Of a stretch of 64,000 nucleotides of DNA, positions 20,330 through 31,852 are shown in pieces. Numbering within the stretch: position 1 is the first letter of the stretch; the number at the start of each line of letters is the position of its first letter. Source of the stretch: Streptococcaceae bacterium ESL0729 (GTDB taxonomy: Bacteria; Bacillota; Bacilli; Lactobacillales; Streptococcaceae); the NCBI GenBank assembly GCA_029391995.1, contig CP113924.1:527001-591000 (forward strand), read 5' to 3'. Below the pieces are notes generated by a model. It saw only the letters and a program-made list of their open reading frames with translations, had not been told where the DNA came from and searched no databases. The position numbers and the translations under genes are program-made.

Positions 20330-21652
20330 ATGACTGAATTAACAACAAATTTTACTGAAAAATTATATGAAAACTATCAGGCAAGTGTAAAGTATCAGGC
20401 CATGGAAAATGCCCTTACCAGTAATGGATTACTTAAATCCTTAGAGACTCGTAAGGCTCGAGTAGAAAATCTGCCAGTCTTTTCACTTGATCTTACATCA
20501 GACCCGATAACCAACCAAAAACAAAGTGGTCGTTGTTGGATGTTTGCGGCCCTAAATACTTTCCGCCACAAAATCTTAAGTGATTATAAACTTGATAATT
20601 TTGAGCTTTCACAGGCTCATACCTTCTTTTGGGACAAGTATGAAAAATCAAACTGGTTCTTTGATAACATTCTTGCCACAGCTTCTGAAGACTTAGAGGA
20701 CCGTAATGTTCGCTTCCTACTTGACACCCCCCAACAAGACGGTGGGCAGTGGGATATGGTCGTTGCCATCTTCCAAAAATACGGAGTTGTTCCAAAGGAC
20801 ATCTACCCTGAATCAGTTTCTTCAAGTGCCTCTCGCGAGCTCAACCAATACTTGAATAAGCTTTTACGCCAAGATGCTGAAATCTTACGCCAAGTAGCAC
20901 GTGATGGTGGTGATACTCTTGCTAAAAAAGAAGAGCTTTTAGAAGAAGTATTTACCCTTTTAGCTACAAGCTTAGGCTTACCTCCAAAAACTTTTGACTT
21001 TGAATACAGGGATAAAAATAATGATTTCCATAAGTTACAAGGAGTAAGTCCTAAGGAATTTTACGATAAATTTGTAGGTCTTAACCTTGATGACTATGTA
21101 AGTGTTATTAATGCCCCAACTGAAGACAAACCTTATAACAGAAGCTATACAGTTGAGTTTCTTGGAAATGTTGTTGGTTCCCGCGATGTCCGTCACTTAA
21201 ATGTTGACATGAGTCGCTTCAAGGAACTTGCAATCAGCCAGATGCAAAATGGTGAGACAGTTTGGTTTGGTTGTGATGTAGGTCAGCTTTCAGACCGCAA
21301 GGCAGGAGTCATGGCTTTAGATACCTATGATTTCAAGGGAGCTCTTGATATTGACTTTACTCAAACAAAGGCAGGACGTTTGAATTATTCAGAATCCCTT
21401 ATGACTCATGCCATGGTTATTACAGGTGTAGACTTGGATGAAAATGGTAATTCCCTTAAATGGAAGATTGAAAATTCTTGGGGAGACAAGGTTGGTGACA
21501 AGGGATACTTCGTTGCAAGTGATGCTTGGATGGATGAATATACCTACCAAATCGTTGTTCGAAAAGATCTTCTAACAGAAGAAGAATTAAAAGCCTATGA
21601 GGCAGAGCCTCTTGTCCTAAAAGCATGGGACCCAATGGGAGCTTTAGCATAA
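20330..21652 (+). CDS. pepC: aminopeptidase C (bleomycin hydrolase family)
   Basis: Cytoplasmic cysteine aminopeptidase that trims peptides brought in by systems such as the Ami importer downstream. The papain-like triad is visible: Cys69 in QKQSGRCWMFAALN, His in LMTHAMVITGV and Asn in WKIENSWGDK. Length 440 residues, as in lactic acid bacteria. AAGGAGAG precedes the ATG; a TATAAT box at 20276-20281 suggests its own promoter. The C-terminus ends in a short alanine-bearing tail (GALA), the self-processing end known in this family. Confidence 0.95.
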   Translation: MTELTTNFTEKLYENYQASVKYQAMENALTSNGLLKSLETRKARVENLPVFSLDLTSDPITNQKQSGRCWMFAALNTFRHKILSDYKLDNFELSQAHTFFWDKYEKSNWFFDNILATASEDLEDRNVRFLLDTPQQDGGQWDMVVAIFQKYGVVPKDIYPESVSSSASRELNQYLNKLLRQDAEILRQVARDGGDTLAKKEELLEEVFTLLATSLGLPPKTFDFEYRDKNNDFHKLQGVSPKEFYDKFVGLNLDDYVSVINAPTEDKPYNRSYTVEFLGNVVGSRDVRHLNVDMSRFKELAISQMQNGETVWFGCDVGQLSDRKAGVMALDTYDFKGALDIDFTQTKAGRLNYSESLMTHAMVITGVDLDENGNSLKWKIENSWGDKVGDKGYFVASDAWMDEYTYQIVVRKDLLTEEELKAYEAEPLVLKAWDPMGALA

Positions 21653-21678
21653 AAAAGAAGGCCTAGCCTTCTTTTTTT
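21651..21678 (+). terminator. terminator of pepC
   Basis: AAAAAAGAAGGC - CTA - GCCTTCTTTTTTT. Confidence 0.9.
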
Positions 21679-21711
21679 CTTGTCCTTTGCTGGCTTGATT
21701 TGGCAAAAATT

Positions 21712-21720
21712 TGTTATTAT
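21712..21720 (+). promoter_or_regulatory. extended -10 box abutting the MATE gene start
   Basis: TGTTATTAT is an extended -10 element whose last base is only 7 bases from the A of the ATG at 21727. Transcription from it would start at or next to the start codon, giving a leaderless mRNA. No ribosome binding site is present before that ATG. Confidence 0.5.
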
Positions 21721-21726
21721 AGGACT

Positions 21727-23043
21727 ATGAATGAAAATACAAAGAAACTTTTAAATTTTTCTCTACCTGCCATTTTTGAAAATATTTTGCAGACCAGCCT
21801 TGGTTTTGTCGATTCAATTTTGATTTCAAAAATATCTTTGGTAGCAGTTGGAGCGGTCAGTATTTCAAATGGCCTTATTGCTCTCTATCAGGCCATCTTT
21901 ATTGCCCTTACAGTCGCTATTTCAACTAGCCTATCGACTGAACTTTCTGGATCTGGCCGGCAAAAAAAAGTAAGAGTTAGTCAAACAGTTGCCTCAAGTA
22001 TGAAATTATCCCTTCTTTTTGGAATTTTTATGGGACTTATATCGATTGTTTTTGCCAAAAATTTCCTAACATTTTTGGGAGCTCGCAGAGAAATTCTTGA
22101 TCAGGCCCTAGTCTTTTTTAGGATTGTCGGGGGAACAAGTCTAAGTATGGTCCTCCTAACGGTTATGGCCGGGATGATTAGATCTACTGGTGATAGTAAA
22201 AGTCCCCTTTATGTCAATCTAGTTGTCAATCTTTTAAATCTGATTTTCAACTATCTTTTCATCTTTGGTTTTATGGGTCTACCAGCCCTTGGAATAGTCG
22301 GTTCGGCTCTTGGTACCAGCCTGGCTCGCCTGATTGGAGTTGTCCTTTTATTTTTGAAAATTCAAAAGACCTCAGTTAGGATTGACCTCAAAAGCCTCTA
22401 TGCAAGAATCTCCCTTAAACCAATTTTTTTAAAATCCCTGCCCATTATGGGAGAGAGACTAACCATGCGGCTTGGGGATTTGGTTATTTTTGCCATAGTC
22501 ATCGCTTATGGTAATCAAGTCTTTGTCGGAAATTCCATCGGAGAAACCATAACAAGCTACAATTATCTTCCAGCCTTTGGAATGGCGACAGGTATTTCTA
22601 TTCTGGTTGCTCATGAATACGGGGAGAAGAATGTTTGGCAGATCAAATCCTTAACCAACTCGGGCCTAATGGTTACGAGCCTAATTTCAACTTTGCTTGG
22701 GGGGATTATTTATTTTTCAGGTTCCTACCTGAATGGTCTGTTTACAAGTGACCCACAAGTTACCAAGGCTTCAATGATTGTCCTTTTTATTTCCTTTATT
22801 TCAGAGCCTGTTGTTAGTGCTGTTCTGATCTATACGGCAAGTCTTCAGGCCATGGGGGATGTAAAAACTCCCTTTTATGCAACAAGTATTGGCATGTGGG
22901 TGATTAGGATAGGACTTGCCTATCTTTTAGGTAGCATCTTTGGCCTTGAACTTCTTGGTGTTTGGCTTGCCACCTTGATTGATAACATCTTTAGGTACGG
23001 ACTTTTAAAAAGAACCTATCGCAATAAAATAGCAAGTTTGTAA
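21727..23043 (+). CDS. MATE family multidrug/cation antiporter
   Basis: A 438-residue protein with about twelve hydrophobic segments and the two-halves layout of the MATE/DinF family, the first half starting at NFSLPAIFENILQTSLGFVDSIL and the second at SLPIMGERLTMRLGDLV. MATE proteins export drugs using Na+ or H+ gradients; the substrate is unknown here. The frame runs from a TTG at 21700, but that region is the promoter; the ATG at 21727 aligns with the family N-terminus. No ribosome binding site is visible, in keeping with a leaderless message. Confidence 0.88.
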   Translation: MNENTKKLLNFSLPAIFENILQTSLGFVDSILISKISLVAVGAVSISNGLIALYQAIFIALTVAISTSLSTELSGSGRQKKVRVSQTVASSMKLSLLFGIFMGLISIVFAKNFLTFLGARREILDQALVFFRIVGGTSLSMVLLTVMAGMIRSTGDSKSPLYVNLVVNLLNLIFNYLFIFGFMGLPALGIVGSALGTSLARLIGVVLLFLKIQKTSVRIDLKSLYARISLKPIFLKSLPIMGERLTMRLGDLVIFAIVIAYGNQVFVGNSIGETITSYNYLPAFGMATGISILVAHEYGEKNVWQIKSLTNSGLMVTSLISTLLGGIIYFSGSYLNGLFTSDPQVTKASMIVLFISFISEPVVSAVLIYTASLQAMGDVKTPFYATSIGMWVIRIGLAYLLGSIFGLELLGVWLATLIDNIFRYGLLKRTYRNKIASL

Positions 23044-23075
23044 TGATAAAAAAATTTTTCTAGGAAGGAATTTTG

Positions 23076-23116
23076 GCTAGTTTTTTTGTGAACTAGCAGT
23101 ACATTTATGGTAGAAT
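23076..23116 (+). promoter_or_regulatory. ligA promoter with inverted repeat
   Basis: TGGTAGAAT (23108-23116) is an extended -10; TTGTGA or GTGAAC lies at the -35 distance. GCTAGTT and AACTAGC form an inverted repeat (23077-23098) across the -35 region, a possible operator or the end of a weak terminator. The -10 ends 3-6 bases before the ATG codons of ligA. Confidence 0.45.
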
Positions 23117-23119
23117 TGA

Positions 23120-25099
<1,980 letters not shown>

Positions 25100-25118
25100 T
25101 AAAACAGGAAGTATTGTT

Positions 25119-26120
25119 ATGAAGAAAGCAAGATTAATCTATAACCCAACCAGCGGTAAAGAGATTATGAAAAGTAATGTGGCAGAGATTTTAGAAATCA
25201 TTGAAGGCTTTGGTTATGAAACCAGTGCCTTTGCAACCAAAGCAAGTCCCAAATCAGCTCAAAAGGAAGCAAAAAGAGCAGCCCTTGCAGGCTTTGATTT
25301 AATTATTGCTGCTGGAGGAGATGGGACCATCAATGAGGTGGTAAATGGGATTTCTCCCCTGAAAAAAAGACCCAAGATGGCCATTATTCCAGCTGGGACA
25401 ACCAATGATTTTGCTCGTGCCCTAAAGATTCCACGCAATAACCCCCTTGAGGCAGCTCGGGTAATCGGAAAGAAGCAGACCCTTAAGATGGACATAGGCT
25501 TAAAGGGTGAGAATACCTACTTTATGAATATCGCAGCTGGTGGAAACTTGACTGAATTGACCTACAGCGTTCCAAGTCAGCTTAAAACAATCTTTGGCTA
25601 CCTGGCCTATTTGACCAAGGGAGTGGAGCTTTTACCCCAGATAAAGCTTGTACCAGTGAGGATGGAGCATGATGAGGGAGTCTTTGAGGGAGAGATTTCC
25701 ATGTTTTTTGCTGCCCTTACCAACTCTGTTGGGGGCTTTGAGCAGATAGCCCCTGATGCCAAGCTTGATGATGGCCTTTTTACCCTCATCATAGTTAAAA
25801 CAGCCAATCTCTTTGAGTTAATTCATTTGATTGGTCTGGTTATCAATGGAGGTAAGCACCTTGAAGATGACCGCATTGAGTATATCAAGACCAGCAAGCT
25901 TAAGGTTGACGTTTTAAGTCGCGACCGGATGATGATAAATCTTGATGGGGAGTACGGAGGTGACGCCCCAGTTGTCTTTACCAACTTAAAGAATCATATT
26001 GAGATGTATGCCAACCTTGATGAGATATCTGACGATAATTATTTGGGTGATGACATGGAGATTATCAGGGAAGTTGTTTCGGCCAAAATCATTGAAGCAA
26101 CTGGAAATTTGGATAGTTAA
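25119..26120 (+). CDS. dgkB: diacylglycerol/lipid kinase, DgkB type
   Basis: Soluble lipid kinase that returns diacylglycerol, released by lipoteichoic acid synthesis, to phosphatidic acid. The catalytic domain shows LIIAAGGDGTINEVVNG, IIPAGTTNDFARAL and the C-terminal LDGEYGGDAPV. Length 333 residues. ACAGGAAG precedes the ATG. It lies directly behind ligA, a pairing found in lactococci and streptococci. The acidic C-terminal extension after about residue 300 (SDDNYLGDDMEII) is not part of the catalytic core. Confidence 0.9.
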   Translation: MKKARLIYNPTSGKEIMKSNVAEILEIIEGFGYETSAFATKASPKSAQKEAKRAALAGFDLIIAAGGDGTINEVVNGISPLKKRPKMAIIPAGTTNDFARALKIPRNNPLEAARVIGKKQTLKMDIGLKGENTYFMNIAAGGNLTELTYSVPSQLKTIFGYLAYLTKGVELLPQIKLVPVRMEHDEGVFEGEISMFFAALTNSVGGFEQIAPDAKLDDGLFTLIIVKTANLFELIHLIGLVINGGKHLEDDRIEYIKTSKLKVDVLSRDRMMINLDGEYGGDAPVVFTNLKNHIEMYANLDEISDDNYLGDDMEIIREVVSAKIIEATGNLDS

Positions 26121-26163
26121 AAAAATTTATAGTAATATAAATTTTTTTTTATAGCTAAAATAC

Positions 26164-26193
26164 TTTACAAACTACACATAAAAATTGTATACT
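26164..26193 (+). promoter_or_regulatory. promoter of the ami operon
   Basis: TTTACA (26164-26169), 18-base spacer, TATACT (26188-26193). The start would lie near 26200, leaving a leader of about 75 bases. Confidence 0.6.
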
Positions 26194-26207
26194 AAACAGG
26201 TAAATTA

Positions 26208-26222
26208 AATTGTCAGAAAGTT
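26208..26222 (+). promoter_or_regulatory. CodY-box-like site just downstream of the ami start point
   Basis: AATTGTCAGAAAGTT differs at two of 15 positions from the CodY consensus AATTTTCWGAAAATT. CodY repression of oligopeptide permease genes when branched-chain amino acids are plentiful is established in lactococci and streptococci; binding here is inferred. Confidence 0.6.
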
Positions 26223-26276
26223 CAAAAACGACGGGAAATTCTGATTTAATTAATAACAATTAAAGGAGATTTATGA

Positions 26277-28256
26277 ATGAAAAAAGCTAAGCTTTTAGGT
26301 TTCGGACTACTGTCTGTGGCTGCACTAGGGACTTTTGCAGCATGTGGGAACAAAGATAGTAAAAGTTCTTCATCGGACAAAAACCTTGCAAAAGAACTAA
26401 AAACTCTCTACACAAGTGATCCAAAAACCTTGGACTACACAGTTGCCATGCAAAGATATACGGCTGAGCATACTGCAAACTTTGTTGAAGGACTATTGTC
26501 TTACGACCAATACCGCCAGTTAGTTCCAGCTCTTGCTGAAAAATGGGAAGTTTCAGAAGATGGAAAAACTTATACTTACCACATTCGTAAAAATGTTAAG
26601 TGGGTTGATTCTGAAGGAAATGAATATGCAGAAGTTAAACCTTCTGACTGGGTTACAGGGCTAAAACACGCTGCTGACTCTGAATCAGAAGCTCTTTACA
26701 TCGTTGCTGACTCAGTTAAAGGATTAGCTGATTATGCTGCAGGTAAAGAAACAGACTTCTCTAAAGTAGGTATCAAAGCAGATGATGATGCTATGACACT
26801 TACCTATGAACTTAATAATCCAGAAACATTTTGGAATTCAAAAACTACTTATGGTATCCTAAACCCAATCAATGAAGAGTTCTTGAAATCTAAAGGAGAC
26901 AAGTTCGGTGGACTTTCTGCAGATTCACTTCTTTATAATGGACCATTTATCCTGTCAAGTATGACTGATAAATCAGAAATTACCTACAAGGCCAACCCAA
27001 CTTACTGGGATAAGGACAATGTTCACGTTGATTCTGTAAAATGGACCTACTATGATGGATCAAAACCTGATTCACTATATGATGGCTTCAAAGATGGTAA
27101 ATATGACTCAGCTCGCCTTTACCCAACAATGCCTTACTTTGCAAACATTGATAAAAAAGATGTTTTTTGGACAAACCAAGGTTCAGGAACTTACTACGGA
27201 GCTTTCAACTACAACCGTCAAAACTTCACCAACTCTAAGAAGACTGACCAACAAAAAGAAGAAACTAAGAAAGCCCTTCTTAATAAAGACTTCCGTAATG
27301 CTATCACCTTCTCAATTGATAAGACTAAGTACACTGCTCAGTACAATGGAGAAGAGGGAGCTAAGAAGATGATTAGGTCAAGTCTTGTTCCAAGCGACTT
27401 TGTAACAATTGCTGGTAAAGACTATGGTGATACAGTTCAAACAGATCTTGAAAAACGTTCAGACGTATGGAAGGGTCTATCAGTTATCCAACAAGAAAAC
27501 GGAACTTTCAATGCTGAAAAAGCTGTAGCTTCATTTAACAAAGCTAAAGAAGCTCTTAAGGCTGAAGGTGTTGAGGTAAGTGCAGCTAACCCAATCATCA
27601 TTGACGCTCCTGTTAATGAAACAAATGAGATTGGTAAGAAAGCTTATGCTTCACTTAAAAACTCAATTGAATCTACTTTGAATAATGAAGTAACATTCAA
27701 TGTTATCCCACTTGCAAATGACCCATACACTCAAGCTACATTCTCATTCAAGACTGCAGCTGAAGCTGACTATGACTTTGCAGTTACTGGTTGGAGCCCT
27801 GACTTCGCTGACCCATCAACTTACCTAAATATCTTCTCACCTAAATCAGGAGATGTCTTCCGTAACCTAGGTCTTGATAGCGAAGTAACCCTTAAGGGTG
27901 AAGATAAAGGTGTTGCAGCTAAGAAAGCTCTTGATTTTGATAAGTACCAAGAACTTCTTGATACAGCAGCAGCTATCTACGACAGCACAGACAAGCGTTA
28001 TGAAGCATATGCTGATGCAGAAGCATGGTTGCTTGATAACTCAATCATCGTTCCAATCATGTCAGATGGTGGATCAGCATCAATTAGCCGTATCGTACCA
28101 TTCTCAGGTATTAACTCAAATGGTATCGGTTCAACTGCTTACTCATACAAATACCTAAAAGTTGGTAATGATACAGTGACTGCTGAAGAATATGACAAAG
28201 CAGCGAAAACTTGGAAAGAAGAAGTAGAAAAACGCTCTAAAGAAGCAGAAAAATAA
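26277..28256 (+). CDS. amiA: oligopeptide-binding lipoprotein AmiA/OppA
   Basis: Substrate-binding subunit of the Ami oligopeptide importer, tethered outside the membrane by a lipid on Cys23 (lipobox FAAC after a 22-residue signal peptide). A Ser/Lys linker leads into a solute-binding protein family 5 domain (from about residue 45) of 659 residues in total, as in streptococcal AmiA. AAAGGAG precedes the ATG. Codon bias points to high expression. A perfect palindrome separates it from amiC, which probably keeps this gene's mRNA in excess over the membrane subunits. A CodY-like box sits in its leader. Confidence 0.94.
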   Translation: MKKAKLLGFGLLSVAALGTFAACGNKDSKSSSSDKNLAKELKTLYTSDPKTLDYTVAMQRYTAEHTANFVEGLLSYDQYRQLVPALAEKWEVSEDGKTYTYHIRKNVKWVDSEGNEYAEVKPSDWVTGLKHAADSESEALYIVADSVKGLADYAAGKETDFSKVGIKADDDAMTLTYELNNPETFWNSKTTYGILNPINEEFLKSKGDKFGGLSADSLLYNGPFILSSMTDKSEITYKANPTYWDKDNVHVDSVKWTYYDGSKPDSLYDGFKDGKYDSARLYPTMPYFANIDKKDVFWTNQGSGTYYGAFNYNRQNFTNSKKTDQQKEETKKALLNKDFRNAITFSIDKTKYTAQYNGEEGAKKMIRSSLVPSDFVTIAGKDYGDTVQTDLEKRSDVWKGLSVIQQENGTFNAEKAVASFNKAKEALKAEGVEVSAANPIIIDAPVNETNEIGKKAYASLKNSIESTLNNEVTFNVIPLANDPYTQATFSFKTAAEADYDFAVTGWSPDFADPSTYLNIFSPKSGDVFRNLGLDSEVTLKGEDKGVAAKKALDFDKYQELLDTAAAIYDSTDKRYEAYADAEAWLLDNSIIVPIMSDGGSASISRIVPFSGINSNGIGSTAYSYKYLKVGNDTVTAEEYDKAAKTWKEEVEKRSKEAEK

Positions 28257-28309
28257 GATATACTCTTATCCGCAGATTTTGGTTTTATCAATTTGATATA
28301 ATCATGCCA

Positions 28310-28331
28310 GAGACTGGAATCTTCCAGTCTC
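28310..28331 (+). terminator. hairpin between amiA and amiC
   Basis: GAGACTGGAA - TC - TTCCAGTCTC, a perfect 22-base palindrome followed by AATTTGCGTTTT, only moderately U-rich. It probably acts as a leaky terminator or mRNA-stabilising end for amiA. Confidence 0.65.
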
Positions 28332-28362
28332 AATTTGCGTTTTATAGAATGGTTAAAAAATT

Positions 28363-29862
28363 ATGAAAAAATATATACTATCAAGATTACTTAGAGCAGT
28401 TTTTTCAATAGTTGTCGTTACAGCGATTGTTTATACGCTCATATTCTCATTAATTCCCCGTCGTCAAATTTTCACAAGTGACCCTAATATAACAAAGGTT
28501 GCTGGTGATCCAGATAAAAAAGCAAACTATGAAAATAGTGTTTACAGAAAACAAGGTTACATTGACTACTATAATTCGCAACAACTTGTCAATGAAATAA
28601 GCAAAAAAACACCTTCTTTTAGCTCAGAAGGCACTGCTGAAAACCTTAAGATAGCCGAAGATTGGGCCAAGGAAAAAGGTAAGGGCTGGGTAGTTAGCGA
28701 ACTACCAAATAGTAAAAATTTATATGCGACCAGAGAAATTCCCATCTATGAACGCGTACTTAAATTTTATGCCAACCTAATCCAAATTGACCATCCTTGG
28801 AAGGTTAAGGATTCAACAAATCCTGATTTGAAGAGATATGTCAAATTTGAGTGGTCAAAAGGTAATGGACCTGCCCTTGTAGGTAGTGGTACCCAACATA
28901 AATACCTAATTTACTTTGATAAATCTTTCCCATTCATCCACCAAAATATTGTTAAGCTATACTTAGGTGAATCATACCCAACCTTTGGTGGTCGTGAGGT
29001 TATGGATGTCTTGACTAGCGGTCAGGGTCAAACCAAATCTCAAGAGATAACTCTTGAAGATGGAAGCAAGATGCGGGCATCATTTAATATTCATACTGCC
29101 CAGTATCAAAGTCCTGAAAATCAAGATGACAGATCTAAAAAAATCTTTAGTGATGATTACACTGACGTTAAGAGCAACTACCAAGATCCATCAATGATTA
29201 AAAACTCATTTGTAATTGGGGTAATTGCTGTTATCATAAGTTACTTGATTTCAATTCCAGTAGCTACTCAGCTTAGCCGCCATGCAAATTCAATTCTTGA
29301 CCGTATGGGACTATTTTTCACAACGGCCTTCATCGCCCTTCCGTCTCTTGCTGTTATTTACTTCGATAGATTTGTAGGAAATAGCCTCTTTGGTCTACCA
29401 GATAGCTTTACTACTTATGGTGCAAGTGATATTCGCTCTTACATCCTTCCAGTTATTATCCTTGCCCTTCTACAAACGCCAGGAAATATCCTTTGGATTC
29501 GTCGTTATATGCTTGACCAAGCCTCAAGTGACTATGTAAAATTTGCCCGTGCTAAGGGTCTAAGTGAAAAAGAAATCTACGGAAAACATATCTTGAAGAA
29601 TGCCATGATTCCAATCAGTAACGGAATTCCGTCATCAATTATCCTTGCAATTTCAGGGGCAACCATGACTGAAACAATCTTCTTAATTCCAGGTATGGGT
29701 AAAATGCTACCTGATGCCATTAAATCACACAACAATGCAATGGTAGTTGGTATTACCTTTATCTTTACCAGCCTATCAGTTATTTCCGTGTTATTAGGTG
29801 ACCTACTAATGCAAAAAATTGATCCACGTATTAACCTAGCAGAAAAAGGAGGAAGAAAATAA
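28363..29862 (+). CDS. amiC: oligopeptide ABC transporter permease AmiC/OppB
   Basis: One of two membrane subunits of the importer. An N-terminal membrane helix is followed by a roughly 250-residue extracellular insertion and then the binding-protein-dependent permease domain (from about residue 280), with the EAA-like loop FARAKGLSEKEIYGKHILKNA. The length of 499 residues and the large insertion are distinctive of streptococcal AmiC and unlike shorter OppB. The ribosome binding site is weak. It overlaps amiD by one base (TAATG). Confidence 0.93.
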   Translation: MKKYILSRLLRAVFSIVVVTAIVYTLIFSLIPRRQIFTSDPNITKVAGDPDKKANYENSVYRKQGYIDYYNSQQLVNEISKKTPSFSSEGTAENLKIAEDWAKEKGKGWVVSELPNSKNLYATREIPIYERVLKFYANLIQIDHPWKVKDSTNPDLKRYVKFEWSKGNGPALVGSGTQHKYLIYFDKSFPFIHQNIVKLYLGESYPTFGGREVMDVLTSGQGQTKSQEITLEDGSKMRASFNIHTAQYQSPENQDDRSKKIFSDDYTDVKSNYQDPSMIKNSFVIGVIAVIISYLISIPVATQLSRHANSILDRMGLFFTTAFIALPSLAVIYFDRFVGNSLFGLPDSFTTYGASDIRSYILPVIILALLQTPGNILWIRRYMLDQASSDYVKFARAKGLSEKEIYGKHILKNAMIPISNGIPSSIILAISGATMTETIFLIPGMGKMLPDAIKSHNNAMVVGITFIFTSLSVISVLLGDLLMQKIDPRINLAEKGGRK

Positions 29863-30782
29863 TGGATGAGAAACAATTATTTAGTTTTGTACCTCCAAGA
29901 AGTGATGAAAGTGAAAAAATTGAAGCCCCTATGTACTCTTATTGGAGGAGTGTGGGCCGTAAGTTTCTTTCTAATAAATTAGCACTTGTAATGCTAGCTC
30001 TCTTAGTAATGTTACTTTTGATGAGTTTTATCCAGCCCATGTTTTCTGGATATACAGTTATTGATGCAGGTAAAATTGATGATTTTGGTGCCCGCTACAA
30101 TTATCCTAATGCCAAGTATTGGTTTGGAACAGACTCAAATGGACAAAGTCTCTTTGACGCCGTTTGGGCTGGTGCCCGAACATCTATTATGATTGGGGTT
30201 CTAGCTACAATCATAACAACTGTACTAGGTGTTATTGTCGGTGCTATTTGGGGTGTATCACCAAAGATTGACAAATTCATGCTTGAACTTTACAATATCG
30301 TTAATAACGTTCCAGCTCTTTTGATTATGATGGTTTTCTCTTATGCCTTCGGTCAAGGTTTCTGGAATCTACTTCTTGCCATGACTATAACAACCTGGGT
30401 TGGTTCAGCTTACTTTATCAGGGTTAACGTTATCGGTTTAAGGGACCGGGAGTATAATATTGCCAGCCGTACTTTAGGTACAAGGACTTGGACAACAATT
30501 ACTAAGAATATCCTTCCGTACTTGGTATCAATCATTGTTACCTCAATGGCTAGTTACCTACCAAGTTTCATCTCTTATGAAGTATTCCTAAGCTTTTTGG
30601 GTGTAGGTCTATCAAGTGATACTCCGTCTCTAGGACGTTTAATCTCTGAATATACAAGTAATATAACAGATCATGCCTACCTATTTTGGGTACCTGTTAC
30701 CATTCTTGGTTTAGTTACTATTTCATTATATATTGTTGGGCAAGCACTGGCTGACGCTAGTGACCCAAGAACACACATGTAG
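29862..30782 (+). CDS. amiD: oligopeptide ABC transporter permease AmiD/OppC
   Basis: Second membrane subunit, 306 residues. A cytoplasmic N-terminal segment precedes a membrane helix (about 38-58), a short extracellular part with the OppC motif YWFGTDSNGQSLFD, and the permease core with the coupling loop region NIASRTLGTRTWTTITKNILP. The start uses the last base of the amiC stop; GGAGGAAG lies upstream. amiE follows after 17 bases. Confidence 0.93.
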   Translation: MDEKQLFSFVPPRSDESEKIEAPMYSYWRSVGRKFLSNKLALVMLALLVMLLLMSFIQPMFSGYTVIDAGKIDDFGARYNYPNAKYWFGTDSNGQSLFDAVWAGARTSIMIGVLATIITTVLGVIVGAIWGVSPKIDKFMLELYNIVNNVPALLIMMVFSYAFGQGFWNLLLAMTITTWVGSAYFIRVNVIGLRDREYNIASRTLGTRTWTTITKNILPYLVSIIVTSMASYLPSFISYEVFLSFLGVGLSSDTPSLGRLISEYTSNITDHAYLFWVPVTILGLVTISLYIVGQALADASDPRTHM

Positions 30783-30799
30783 AAAGGAAGGTTTTAATT

Positions 30800-31852
30800 A
30801 TGACTAAAGATGTAGTTCTTTCTGCAAAAAATATTAGTATTGAATTTAAGGTCCGTGACCGTACCCTTCGTGCCATCCGTGATATCTCTGTTGATCTTCT
30901 TGACGGGGAAACTTTGGCCCTTGTTGGTGAATCTGGTAGTGGGAAAAGTGTATTTACCAAGGCCTTTACTGGGATGCTTGAAAGTAATGGTGGAGTTAGT
31001 GAAGGCTCAATTATCTATAAGGGTCAGGATTTAACAGAGCTTAAGACAAATAAGGAATGGGAAAAAATTCGTGGTGGACAGATTTCAACTGTCTTCCAAG
31101 ATCCCATGACAAGTCTTAATCCAATCAATACCATCGGAAGCCAGATTAGCGAAGTTATCGTAAAACACCAAAAGTTAAGTGCAGCTGAGGCTAAGAAAGT
31201 TGCCATTGATTTAATGGAAAAAGTTGGAATTCCAGAGGCTGAGAAGAGATATGATGAGTATCCCTTCCAGTATTCTGGTGGAATGCGTCAAAGGATTGTT
31301 ATTGCTATAGCTCTTGCTAGTAAGCCAAATATTCTTATTTGTGATGAGCCAACAACGGCCCTTGACGTTACCATTCAAGCTCAGATTATCGATCTTTTGA
31401 AATCACTTAAGAAGGAATATGGCTTCTCAATGATTTTTATCACCCATGATTTGGGTGTGGTAGCAAGTGTTGCTGACAAGGTAGCGGTAATGTATTCAGG
31501 CGAAATTATTGAGTATGGAACTGTTGAGGATATCTTCTACGATAGCCGTCACCCTTATACCTGGGCCCTCCTATCAAGCTTGCCACAGCTAGCAACCTCA
31601 GATGAACTTTATTCAATCCAAGGAACACCACCATCTCTTTATAATGAAATTACAGGAGATGCTTTTGCCCCAAGGAATCCTGAACCTCTGGCCATTGATT
31701 TTGAGCAGATACCACCTAAGTTTAAGGTTAATGAAACTCACTGGGCTAAGACTTGGTTACTAGATGAGCGTGCACCAAAACTTGAAAAACCTAAAGGCAT
31801 TCAAGACTTGCATGCCAAAATGAAGAAAATTTATAGCAAGGGAGAAGCTTAG
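30800..31852 (+). CDS. amiE: oligopeptide ABC transporter ATPase AmiE/OppD
   Basis: First of two ATPases powering the Ami importer. Walker [12 protein letters not shown]-loop [10 protein letters not shown], signature YSGGMRQR, Walker [13 protein letters not shown] and H-loop THDLG are intact, and the C-terminal oligopeptide/dipeptide transporter extension ([12 protein letters not shown]) is present. Length 350 residues. AGAAAGGAAGG precedes the ATG. It overlaps amiF by one base. Confidence 0.94.
   Translation: MTKDVVLSAKNISIEFKVRDRTLRAIRDISVDLLDGETLALVGESGSGKSVFTKAFTGMLESNGGVSEGSIIYKGQDLTELKTNKEWEKIRGGQISTVFQDPMTSLNPINTIGSQISEVIVKHQKLSAAEAKKVAIDLMEKVGIPEAEKRYDEYPFQYSGGMRQRIVIAIALASKPNILICDEPTTALDVTIQAQIIDLLKSLKKEYGFSMIFITHDLGVVASVADKVAVMYSGEIIEYGTVEDIFYDSRHPYTWALLSSLPQLATSDELYSIQGTPPSLYNEITGDAFAPRNPEPLAIDFEQIPPKFKVNETHWAKTWLLDERAPKLEKPKGIQDLHAKMKKIYSKGEA

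Noticed and set aside
26226-26252. Second CodY box in the amiA leader around GGGAAATTCTGATTTAATT
   Set aside because: Only the central TTCTGA matches; too many mismatches on both sides to call it.
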